From CAZOZK01 sp964584245 (GTDB lineage Bacteria > Patescibacteriota > Microgenomatia > UBA1400 > PJMF01), in the NCBI GenBank assembly GCA_964584245.1, contig CAZOZK010000054.1:1-7596 (forward strand): a stretch of 7,596 nucleotides of DNA, read 5' to 3'. Shown here in pieces: positions 1-5,944 of this stretch (position 1 is its first letter; every line of letters begins with the position of its first letter). The notes under the pieces were generated by a model. The model did not search any database. It worked only from the letters and a program-made list of their open reading frames with translations, and had not been told where the DNA came from. A program made the translations under genes and the position numbers.

Positions 1-412
1 TTCTTTTTACTTTAGCAACTATACTATCCATATCGTCATTAGATGACATAACCAAATGTTGACCACGTGCAGATAAATCAGTCATTAGTAAACCATTGTC
101 TGTAGCTCTTAAGGTTGCCACAGTATATTCACGACCATGAGGTAGCCTTCTCAACTTTTTGTGAACTGATAGCGCACTATGCAATAGTTCTCGATTTGGC
201 CTAATATTGCCATGAAATTTTTTGTGAGCCATAGGTATTTCACGTTTTTTTCTTCCTTTAAAAAAACTTACCAATGCTCCTTTAACCTCTCCAACATTTC
301 CAACTCCCATGGTACCAACTTCATAATTTACTTGTACATCAGTGAGATCACTTGCTGTACCACTACCTAGTCTTGTTAAATTTCCAAGATCTGGTGTTTT
401 TTCTTCTGGCAT
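1..412 (-). CDS. Unrecognised protein, N-terminal 137 residues (3' end beyond left edge)
   Basis: An open frame reads on the minus strand from an ATG at 412 to the window edge with no stop, giving 137 codons. I do not recognise the family. The visible part starts with an acidic, Gly/Thr-rich stretch (MPEEKTPDLGNLTRLGSGTA) and has a short basic patch FKGRKKR near residues 50-56. A His/Arg-rich segment around residues 62-98 follows, then a stretch that looks beta-rich (EYTVATLRATDNGLLMTDLS). There is no signal peptide or membrane segment, so a cytoplasmic protein is likely. The start is supported by the mirrored promoter-like palindrome immediately upstream. No Shine-Dalgarno sequence precedes the ATG. 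Base composition is AT-rich with AGA/AGG/ATA codons, closer to the unknown gene at 5162 than to the repair and CoA genes. The reading frame is fairly secure; the function is unknown. Confidence 0.7.
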   Translation of the reverse strand, partial: MPEEKTPDLGNLTRLGSGTASDLTDVQVNYEVGTMGVGNVGEVKGALVSFFKGRKKREIPMAHKKFHGNIRPNRELLHSALSVHKKLRRLPHGREYTVATLRATDNGLLMTDLSARGQHLVMSSNDDMDSIVAKVKR

Positions 413-437
413 AGGTTTATGGTACCATACACCTATG
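410..437. promoter_or_regulatory. Palindromic divergent promoter/operator spanning both start codons
   Basis: Positions 410-437 form an inverted repeat in which 13 of 14 base pairs match; the only mismatch is 417/430. The centre is TATGGTACCATA (418-429), and the outermost bases are the ATG start codons of the two divergent genes. On each strand the hexamer TACCAT, a 4/6 match to TATAAT, is preceded by TG plus one base (extended -10 form). It ends exactly six bases before the ATG, so the start codon A would be +1 in both directions. No convincing -35 is present on either side. I read this as a bidirectional extended -10 promoter giving leaderless transcripts. It could equally be, or also be, the operator of a dimeric regulator. 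The symmetry is directly visible; the function is inferred. Confidence 0.55.
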
Positions 438-881
438 TCCAAAAAAAATTCATCAGTACTGACAAACAGTAAATACCTTGCTGCCTTTACAGCAATTATC
501 ACAATAGCAACTGTTTTCGCAGGCTGCACACAGTTAAATTTCAGTAAGCAAATAAGCCAAGAAAATCAACAAGAATCTCAACCCATTCCAGCAGGCTCGA
601 CAGAAATTCCAACCTCTCCAAAAACTGAGTACTCTTTCACAGCTGCAGAAGACGAGCAACTCGCGCTAGATCTCATTGTATCGCAAGCAACAATCGAAAC
701 CGCTGACTACGGCACCGCTGGCAAATTTGTGACCTCAATCAATGGCCTAGCAGGCAACAACCAGAACTACTGGGCTTTTTATGTGAACGGGGAGTATGCG
801 CAAAAAGGAGCCAGCCAAACAATTCTCAAAAAAGGTGATATCATCAAGTTTACCTATGAAGCAGTTACACTTGAAAAATAA
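435..881 (+). CDS. DUF4430 domain lipoprotein
   Basis: This 148-residue exported protein has a Lys-containing N-terminus, a hydrophobic segment at about residues 14-29 and a lipobox-like VFAGC, with Cys31 the likely lipidated residue. A Gln/Ser/Pro-rich linker (about 37-65) follows, then a DUF4430 domain (about 66-143). Family hallmarks include FTAAEDEQLALDLI, the G-K-F-V-T-SINGL segment, YWAFYVNGEYAQKGA and a final KKGDIIKFTYE. DUF4430 resembles the C-terminal domain of transcobalamin/intrinsic factor, so surface ligand binding is plausible, but the ligand is unknown. The frame is open further upstream (to an ATG at 342), but ATG 435 puts the signal peptide at the N-terminus and abuts the palindromic promoter. 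An A8 run follows the first two codons. The gene overlaps the downstream membrane-protein gene by 26 bases, suggesting co-translation and a joint role. Confidence 0.85.
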   Translation: MSKKNSSVLTNSKYLAAFTAIITIATVFAGCTQLNFSKQISQENQQESQPIPAGSTEIPTSPKTEYSFTAAEDEQLALDLIVSQATIETADYGTAGKFVTSINGLAGNNQNYWAFYVNGEYAQKGASQTILKKGDIIKFTYEAVTLEK

Positions 882-1428
882 TTTTTTGCACTTGAGACTC
901 CCCAGAGTGCAGTCTTTAGCAGCCGCAATAGCTGGCTTTATTTCACGATTCAACTTCTTACCAGCAAACATCAGCCCACTCGGAAGTTTGGGATTTTTTG
1001 GCAACCCACTGTTATTTGCAATCTCAATTCTTTTATTTGATTTTGCGTTCAAAGGAATTTATCCAGGACTTTTGTTCACGTACTTGGGATTTGCTTGTTA
1101 TCCGCTCTTAGGCTGGTTGGCACGAAAAGGCCAAACATCAAATAACCAAAAAACAGCCAAACAACTTTTGGCAATTCCAGCTGCGTCATTTCTATTTTTC
1201 TTAATCTCAAACTTTGGCGTTTGGTTCTACTGGTATGAACGTAGTTGGCAAGAACTCGTGCTCTGCTACACGCTCGCTGTGCCATTTTATGCCAGAACAC
1301 TGATTGGGGATATCACGTTTGGATACGGCTACTTGGCTTATGTGAATCGAAACCAATTAATTAATCTGGTCAAAAAAGTCGCGTACTTTATTTCTTCAAA
1401 AACTCCAAAACCTCAGTTCCGTTCGTGA
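856..1428 (+). CDS. DUF6580-like integral membrane protein (possible transporter S component)
   Basis: This 190-residue protein has about five or six hydrophobic segments (roughly 18-36, 43-62, 67-88, 104-122, 132-150, possibly 153-165). It matches my recollection of DUF6580: an early NISPLGSLGFFG motif (38-49), then SFLFFLISNFGVWF (111-124) and a C-terminal CYTLAVPFYARTLIGD (137-152). Such proteins look like ECF-transporter S components or related small permeases, but I cannot assign a substrate. The start is uncertain: the frame is open to an ATG at 796, but ATG 856 gives the better-sized N-terminus and an overlap of 26 rather than 86 bases with the DUF4430 gene. No Shine-Dalgarno sequence precedes either start, so translational coupling is likely. 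The last 41 bases are antisense to the 3' end of the peroxiredoxin gene. The pairing suggests that the lipoprotein captures a ligand and this protein moves it across the membrane; that is inference. Confidence 0.75.
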   Translation: MKQLHLKNNFLHLRLPRVQSLAAAIAGFISRFNFLPANISPLGSLGFFGNPLLFAISILLFDFAFKGIYPGLLFTYLGFACYPLLGWLARKGQTSNNQKTAKQLLAIPAASFLFFLISNFGVWFYWYERSWQELVLCYTLAVPFYARTLIGDITFGYGYLAYVNRNQLINLVKKVAYFISSKTPKPQFRS

Positions 1429-1861
1429 TTGGATTGGCTTTTTCCCAAACCGCAGCGATTTTGCCAGCTGGTGAAATAATAAAAGTTGAACGAGATGTGC
1501 CAAAGTATTTTCTGCCCATAAATGCTCGCTCACCCCAAACGCCAAACGCTTCCATAAGCACATGATCAGGATCAGACCACAAATCAAACGGCAACTCATG
1601 CTTGGTTGCAAACTTGCCATGCGACTTGAGATCGTCCTTACTCACGCCAATAATTACCGCGCCAGCTTTTTTGATCTCAGCAGTTAGATCACGAAAATTA
1701 CATGCCTGAGTCGTACAGCCAGGGGTTTCATCCTTAGGATAAAAATAGAGGACGATAGACGTACCAGGATTGGATTTCATCACCTGATCCAAAGTAATTG
1801 GAACTCCTTTTGCAGACATAACTTGTACCGAAACTGGCGCTTGATCATTTACTTTGAGCAT
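1388..1861 (-). CDS. bcp: Thiol peroxidase, BCP/PrxQ-type peroxiredoxin
   Basis: This 157-residue cytoplasmic peroxiredoxin reduces hydrogen peroxide and organic hydroperoxides using thioredoxin-like donors. The active-site segment YPKDETPGCTTQACNFRD carries Pro42, Thr46 and peroxidatic Cys49. Resolving Cys54 lies five residues on, as in the atypical 2-Cys BCP/PrxQ group. The conserved Arg is Arg124 in GTSRSTFII. Length and the C-terminal VLEFLKK are normal for the family, so the protein looks intact. It is divergent from mutY across 31 bases, and its promoter overlaps the mutY start codon. At the other end its last 41 bases lie antisense to the DUF6580-like gene. Sitting beside a MutY-like glycosylase, it fits an oxidative-damage theme. 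The start codon follows a good -10 element by eight bases, so the leader would be only about two bases and there is no Shine-Dalgarno sequence. Confidence 0.95.
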   Translation of the reverse strand: MLKVNDQAPVSVQVMSAKGVPITLDQVMKSNPGTSIVLYFYPKDETPGCTTQACNFRDLTAEIKKAGAVIIGVSKDDLKSHGKFATKHELPFDLWSDPDHVLMEAFGVWGERAFMGRKYFGTSRSTFIISPAGKIAAVWEKANPITNGTEVLEFLKK

Positions 1862-1862
1862 A

Positions 1863-1899
1863 TATCTTTGTTATACATCAGTGGGATAGATTATGACAA
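1863..1899 (-). promoter_or_regulatory. Sigma70-type promoter of the peroxiredoxin gene, near-leaderless
   Basis: On the minus strand, TTGTCA (1899-1894, 5/6 to TTGACA) is followed after an 18-base spacer by TATAAC (1875-1870, 5/6 to TATAAT), with TG directly before it. The predicted start is about 1863, two bases before the ATG at 1861. The -35 hexamer lies across the mutY start codon on the other strand, so polymerase bound here would cover the start of mutY. This is the best-matching promoter in the window. Confidence 0.6.
1869..1877 (+). promoter_or_regulatory. Extended -10 promoter for the mutY operon, overlapping the divergent one
   Basis: TGT followed by TATACA (1872-1877) is an extended -10 element with a 4/6 match to the hexamer. 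The predicted transcript start is near 1884, giving a leader of about nine bases. No credible -35 was found. Four bases (1872-1875, TATA) are shared with the -10 of the peroxiredoxin promoter on the other strand, so the two polymerases should exclude each other. Confidence 0.4.
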
Positions 1900-2819
1900 A
1901 CCAAAATGTAGAGAATTTCCAAAAATTCATCTTAAACTGGCATGCTAGGTACGGCCGCCACGATTTGCCCTGGCGAACCAACTATGATCCCTACCATATT
2001 TTGGTTTCTGAAGTCATGCTCCAGCAAACTCAAGTTGGCCGAGTCATTCCCAAATTTACTAACTTTTTGCAGTTGTTTCCTGATTTTGCTTCGCTGGCCA
2101 ACGCATCGCCAAGCGAAATTATTACTGCCTGGCAAGGACTTGGATACAATCGTAGAGGATTATTCTTACAAAAGACGGCACAAGCAATTGTGGCAAATCA
2201 CCAAGGGAGCATGCCAAAAACGTTGCCAGAATTGCTAAACTTGCCAGGAGTTGGCCCGTATACTGCAAGCGCAATTATGGCTTTTGCCTTTAATCAACCG
2301 GTGACTGTGATAGAAACAAATATTCGATCAATATTTTTGTATCATTTTTTTGCGGATGGAATTACGGACGAGATTGAGAGCAAGACAGCGGGCAGCGCAA
2401 AAACTGATATCAATCATAAAATCTCTGACTCAGACCTGATCCCACTCATCACGAAAACCATCTACACAAAAAATCCCAGACTTTGGTACAGCGCGCTCAT
2501 GGACTACGGCAGTTACTTAAAATCCGTCATGCCAAATCCATCACGAAAAAGTAAGCAGCATGTCAAACAATCAAAATTTGTTGGGTCTTTTCGGCAATTA
2601 AGAGGAAGCATTTTGCGATCGCTCACCGAGCGCGACCACTCATTCTTGACTCTTGCCGAGAGTGTCCCAAGTATTTTTGACCAAAACAAGGTACAATTGG
2701 CCCTGGATCAATTGGTCAAAGAAGGATTTATTTCGGTACGCACAACAACCGCAAAAAAATCGGAATCATCATCAGCAATCAAAACTAACCATTACTCACT
2801 CAAAGAAAACCATGACTAA
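1893..2819 (+). CDS. mutY: MutY-like A/G-specific adenine glycosylase lacking the Fe-S cluster
   Basis: This 308-residue HhH-GPD base-excision glycosylase is expected to remove adenine mispaired with 8-oxoguanine or G. DLPWRTNYDPYHILVSEVMLQQTQV (its second half is essentially the MutY signature) contains the catalytic Glu at residue 40. The helix-hairpin-helix is LPGVGPYTA at 117-125. The position of the catalytic Asp reads ETNIRSIF, with Glu141 instead of Asp. The [4Fe-4S] cysteines that normally follow MDxG are absent: the segment after MDYG (203-206) reads SYLKSVMPNPSRKSKQ, and the whole protein has no cysteine. There is no NUDIX-like C-terminal domain; about residues 228-280 look like a small winged-helix-type tail, followed by a Ser/Lys-rich end. 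A polar insertion lies near 158-180. Similar cluster-less forms are, as far as I recall, common in candidate-phyla bacteria, so exact specificity is uncertain. It is first in a probable operon and overlaps the next gene by 8 bases. Confidence 0.85.
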   Translation: MTNQNVENFQKFILNWHARYGRHDLPWRTNYDPYHILVSEVMLQQTQVGRVIPKFTNFLQLFPDFASLANASPSEIITAWQGLGYNRRGLFLQKTAQAIVANHQGSMPKTLPELLNLPGVGPYTASAIMAFAFNQPVTVIETNIRSIFLYHFFADGITDEIESKTAGSAKTDINHKISDSDLIPLITKTIYTKNPRLWYSALMDYGSYLKSVMPNPSRKSKQHVKQSKFVGSFRQLRGSILRSLTERDHSFLTLAESVPSIFDQNKVQLALDQLVKEGFISVRTTTAKKSESSSAIKTNHYSLKENHD

Positions 2820-3930
2820 CACTTCACACACCAACGACACCTACAAACCAAAACGCACCCACTGGTGGGTCGGGCTTGGTGGCACTTTCGACCACTTTCA
2901 CGCGGGGCACGAGCACTTTTTGCAGTTTGCCGCCAGGCAAGGCGAGAACTTAATTATTGGCGTAACTTCGGATCACCTGATAAAAGGTAAGCCATTTTCG
3001 TCTACCATTGAGCCATTTCGCGTGCGCGCCAAAAACGTCAAAACTTGGTGCACCAAAAACGGGATCAACCATGAGATTTTTATGCTCGATGACGTCTACG
3101 GTCCAACACTCGAAGACAAACGCATCAAAGCCTTGGCAGTCACACAGGAAACAACCAAAGGCGCGGACAAAATCAACGAGGCTCGCGAGGTTTCGCGCAT
3201 GCGACCGCTGCCTGTTTACATCTGCACGCTGTTACAAGATGAACTAGGTCTTCCGCTCCACGCACAACAAATTCGAGCCGGCCTGACCAACAGAAAAGGC
3301 ATTGTGTACTTGAGTCATTTGGCAAAGGGAATTACGCTTTCTGATGATCAACGCAAAAAACTGTCTGAGCCACTTGGCGAACTCTATTCTGAGTTAGATG
3401 GAGATCCACGCATGGCCGCTAATCCAAAAGATGGTGATCACGAAGGCCACCAAGCGTTCGAAAAATTTGATACCAAAAGTGGCAAAACTGTTTTGGTCGG
3501 CGACCAAACCACGCAGCTATTTTTGGAAATGGGCTGGAAATTTGATGTTGCTGTTTTTGACTTAAAAATCGAAAGACAACCACTTACCGAAGAACAAACA
3601 CAAAAAATAAATTCATATATTGAAAAAACCCACCCAACAGTTTTGCAAGCAAACAATCCAGCCGGACAAATTTCTGCAGAACTAGTGGATACCATTTGGA
3701 AGTACTGTGGCAAAGATGCCCAGCTCAACGGGGGATTCAACACTCAACAAAATAATCAAAGGAAAACCGTAATTCAAGTTGATGGAGAAGAAGACTTGGC
3801 AACCGCCGCTTTTATTCTTGGACTTCCTTTATACTCATACATTTTTTACGGACAACCGGGAGTCGGGCTAGTCAAAGTGCTCGTCACCGAAACGCTCAAA
3901 GAAAAAATGTTTAAAATTTTGACACAATAA
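2812..3930 (+). CDS. coaD: Fused phosphopantetheine adenylyltransferase / GTP-dependent dephospho-CoA kinase (DUF359)
   Basis: This 372-residue protein combines the last two CoA steps: 4'-phosphopantetheine to dephospho-CoA, then phosphorylation to CoA. Residues about 17-165 form an archaeal/eukaryotic-type adenylyltransferase with GGTFDHFHAGH (23-33; His30 and His33 of the T/HxGH motif) and INEARE (121-126). The expected ISSTxIR segment reads HAQQIRAG (150-157), so the Ser/Ser/Thr residues are missing. Residues about 220-372 match DUF359, the archaeal GTP-dependent dephospho-CoA kinase: VGDQTT (229-234), FDLKIER (249-255), NPAGQIS (282-288), VDGEEDL (323-329) and YGQPGVGLV (346-354). The section around 175-225 may be linker. 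ATG 2812 was chosen because it overlaps the mutY stop as ATGACTAA; in-frame sequence back to 2653 is mutY read in another frame. There is no Shine-Dalgarno sequence, so coupling to mutY is likely. GC content is higher here than in its neighbours. Confidence 0.88.
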   Translation: MTNTSHTNDTYKPKRTHWWVGLGGTFDHFHAGHEHFLQFAARQGENLIIGVTSDHLIKGKPFSSTIEPFRVRAKNVKTWCTKNGINHEIFMLDDVYGPTLEDKRIKALAVTQETTKGADKINEAREVSRMRPLPVYICTLLQDELGLPLHAQQIRAGLTNRKGIVYLSHLAKGITLSDDQRKKLSEPLGELYSELDGDPRMAANPKDGDHEGHQAFEKFDTKSGKTVLVGDQTTQLFLEMGWKFDVAVFDLKIERQPLTEEQTQKINSYIEKTHPTVLQANNPAGQISAELVDTIWKYCGKDAQLNGGFNTQQNNQRKTVIQVDGEEDLATAAFILGLPLYSYIFYGQPGVGLVKVLVTETLKEKMFKILTQ

Positions 3931-3964
3931 TTTTGCGCGTCTGAAAAAACGTCAATAACTAACC

Positions 3965-5149
3965 GTGAATGATCAAACAAGCCAACCACTGGCAAACATA
4001 CTTCGACCTACAAATTTAGACGAATTCATAGGCCAATCTCATTTGGTGGGTCCAGGCAAACCACTCACTAAACTCTTTGAATCCAAACAACTTTTTTCCA
4101 TTCTTTTTTGGGGACCACCCGGAGTTGGAAAGACAACTCTGGCTAGAATGCTCGCCAAAGAAACGGGTAGGCGATTTATCGAAATTTCTGCAGTTGCATC
4201 AGGCAAAAAAGACTTGCAAGCCATTATTGAATCCACCAATCAAATAGAGCTTCCGCCAATAGTTTTTGTAGACGAAATCCATCGATTCAACAAAGCTCAA
4301 CAAGATTATTTACTACCGTTTGTAGAAAATGGTCGGATTATTTTGATCGGTGCTACCACCGAAAATCCTAGTTTTGAGGTTATTTCCGCGCTCCTGTCCC
4401 GCTGCAGAGTGTTTACCCTCAAGCCGCTCGAAGCTCACGAATTAGCTCAAGTAGTGGATCGTGCAATTACCTATTTTAAGCAGTTTTCAGCCAAAATAAA
4501 TATAGACAAGGAAGCTACCGATTGGCTCATACATATTTCACAAGGGGATGCCCGGCATATTCTGACTTTGCTGGACCATGCGTATCAAATGTACCAAAAT
4601 TTTTCCCTGGAAAACCTCCAAGCCACCAGCGAAAAAAAACATATTTCCTACGATAAAAATGGTGATGGCCATTACGATACCATTAGCGCATTTATAAAAT
4701 CGATGCGTGCTGGCAGTCCCGACGCGGCCGTGTACTATCTGGCTAGAATGGTTGAGGCGGGGGAGAGTCCTACTTTTATCGCGCGGCGCATGGTGATTTT
4801 TGCTTCTGAGGATATTGGCCTAGCCCAGCCAACTGCACTGGTTGTTGCCAATGCGGTTTTTGATGCGGTCCATAAAATTGGCTTGCCCGAAGCTGGCATA
4901 AATTTGGCCCATGGTGCCATTTACCTTGCCCAGTGTAAAAAGGACCGCCGCGCCTACGACGCCTACTTCGCTGCCATGGATGATGCAAAAAAATATGGCG
5001 CGCTGCCAATTCCCAAAGCAATTTTAAACGCCCCAACCACTTTCATGAAAAACGAAGGCTACGGCAGAGGCTATGACATGTATGATATGGAAAGTGAGGA
5101 GATGCTGCCGGAGGAATTGAAGGGGAGGAAGTATTTGAAAAATAATTAA
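3965..5149 (+). CDS. rarA: Replication-associated recombination protein A (AAA+ ATPase, RarA/MgsA)
   Basis: This 394-residue AAA+ ATPase acts at stalled replication forks, related to clamp-loader ATPases and eukaryotic WRNIP1. The family N-terminus LANILRPTNLDEFIGQSHLV is intact. Walker A is GPPGVGKT (50-57), Walker B is IVFVDEIH (99-106) and sensor 1 is IGATTENP (128-135). The arginine-finger region is SALLSRCRVF, with Arg146. The C-terminal MgsA tetramerisation region begins near 235, with YYLARMVEAGE and FIARRMVIFASEDIGLAQP, and ends with GYGRGYDMY and LPEELKGRKY. Length is slightly below the usual 400-450. The start is GTG 3965: an in-frame TAA at 3956 excludes anything earlier, and the family N-terminus begins a few residues later. 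It follows the CoA gene by 34 bases with no clear terminator or strong promoter between, so it probably belongs to the same operon. Confidence 0.95.
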   Translation: MNDQTSQPLANILRPTNLDEFIGQSHLVGPGKPLTKLFESKQLFSILFWGPPGVGKTTLARMLAKETGRRFIEISAVASGKKDLQAIIESTNQIELPPIVFVDEIHRFNKAQQDYLLPFVENGRIILIGATTENPSFEVISALLSRCRVFTLKPLEAHELAQVVDRAITYFKQFSAKINIDKEATDWLIHISQGDARHILTLLDHAYQMYQNFSLENLQATSEKKHISYDKNGDGHYDTISAFIKSMRAGSPDAAVYYLARMVEAGESPTFIARRMVIFASEDIGLAQPTALVVANAVFDAVHKIGLPEAGINLAHGAIYLAQCKKDRRAYDAYFAAMDDAKKYGALPIPKAILNAPTTFMKNEGYGRGYDMYDMESEEMLPEELKGRKYLKNN

Positions 5150-5151
5150 GC

Positions 5152-5156
5152 AGGAG
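5152..5156 (+). promoter_or_regulatory. Shine-Dalgarno site of the unknown gene at 5162
   Basis: AGGAG lies five bases before ATG 5162, within the 12-base gap after the rarA stop. It is the only clear Shine-Dalgarno sequence in front of any gene start in the window, which fixes the start of the downstream gene and sets it apart from its neighbours. Confidence 0.7.
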
Positions 5157-5161
5157 AAAAT

Positions 5162-5944
5162 ATGATAGTCGAAATTCACAATGACGTGGAAGCTGAACAA
5201 CTATTTGCTCTGGTGACCGAAATTGTATCGTTTGAGCAACTACAAAATCTACTCTTCGAGAATACAACAAATATATCTTCACTTAATAAACCAGAAGTAA
5301 TAACTAATTTAAAAAATCTTTTTGAAAGAGCTAGAAGTGCAAATAGAAAACTATATGTTCTTAAAACTGAATATGGCCTTTGGCCAGTAATTGCCAAAAA
5401 TATAAAAGAAATTCATGATGTACAAAAAAAAATTCAAGAAATAATTTTATTACAAAGTAAAATTGATTGTGAAGAAACTACTGGTAGCTGTATATATATT
5501 CATGAATTTGCTAGCTCATATGGTGTTTCAGATGGAAATTTTCATTATTCAACCAGAAATGGAAACCTAGATGATTCTATATATCCTGTAAGGGGATCTC
5601 ACGAAATTGCTTATGTTGACTTAAAGGATAAAGAAAAGACACTATATTTTGATCTTACAGCAAAGATTTATTCATTTTCACCTACACCTCTCTATAAAAA
5701 TGCCATGACAGGAAACTTCAAACGTGAACCAATTATGGAAGGAATCATAATAGTTGAAGCAATTGGGGAAGACGCTTCAGTGAGAGAAGTATATAGAAGA
5801 AATTGGGTCAGAGACCCATTTGATAAAAGTGAAAAAGAAAGACAAGAAATATTAGATATTGGAATGAAAAAATATTTTAAAGAAAATCATCAGTCATTTG
5901 GTACACTGATTTTTAGAAAATTAAAAAAAATTTTCCGTAAATAG
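5162..5944 (+). CDS. Unrecognised 260-residue protein, AT-rich
   Basis: I do not recognise this family. Residues 1-80 look mostly helical, with a short amphipathic, coiled-coil-like helix at about 78-102 (rich in K, I, E and Q). A CX6C pair follows at Cys103 and Cys110. The middle (about 108-205) looks beta-rich, with many aromatic and charged residues (YIHEFASSYG, STRNGNLDDS, TLYFDLTAKIYSF). The end is strongly basic (FRKLKKIFRK), which could bind nucleic acid or membrane. There is no signal peptide or membrane segment. ATG 5162 follows a good AGGAG, 12 bases after rarA. The composition is markedly AT-rich (about 15-38% GC in lines sampled by eye, against above 50% in parts of the CoA gene), with many ATA and AGA codons, suggesting late acquisition or relaxed selection. 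The frame is convincing because it is long, has a ribosome binding site and ends just before a promoter; no function is claimed. Confidence 0.75.
   Translation: MIVEIHNDVEAEQLFALVTEIVSFEQLQNLLFENTTNISSLNKPEVITNLKNLFERARSANRKLYVLKTEYGLWPVIAKNIKEIHDVQKKIQEIILLQSKIDCEETTGSCIYIHEFASSYGVSDGNFHYSTRNGNLDDSIYPVRGSHEIAYVDLKDKEKTLYFDLTAKIYSFSPTPLYKNAMTGNFKREPIMEGIIIVEAIGEDASVREVYRRNWVRDPFDKSEKERQEILDIGMKKYFKENHQSFGTLIFRKLKKIFRK

Noticed and set aside
309..427. ATGGTACCA present twice (309-317 and 419-427)
   Set aside because: A nine-base repeat, the first copy inside a coding region as ordinary codons; too short to call a second operator without comparison.
342..434. In-frame 31-codon upstream extension of the DUF4430 gene to an ATG at 342
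   Set aside because: It would bury the signal peptide inside the protein, overlap the divergent gene and run through the palindromic promoter; ATG 435 explains the lipobox position.
441..448. A8 run just after the lipoprotein start codon as a slippage or phase-variation site
   Set aside because: It encodes normal Lys codons, and runs of similar length (for example 5424-5432) occur elsewhere in this AT-rich sequence; no evidence of switching.
796..855. Earlier ATG for the DUF6580-like gene
   Set aside because: It would overlap the DUF4430 gene by 86 bases and add a polar N-terminus not expected for the family; ATG 856 is simpler, though not proven.
2615..2622. GCGATCGC palindrome, like the cyanobacterial HIP1 repeat
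   Set aside because: Single copy within mutY and no other cyanobacterial sign; chance occurrence.
2653..2811. 53-codon N-terminal extension of the CoA fusion
   Set aside because: The stretch lies within mutY in another frame and looks like a shadow translation; ATG 2812 overlaps the mutY stop in the usual coupled form.
3438..3743. 101-codon minus-strand frame inside the CoA fusion gene
   Set aside because: It is antisense to well-conserved DUF359 sequence, has no recognisable motif, and behaves as a shadow frame.
3931..3964. Terminator or promoter between the CoA fusion and rarA
   Set aside because: No stable stem followed by a T-run and no well-placed -10 was found in the 34 bases; read-through is the simpler reading.
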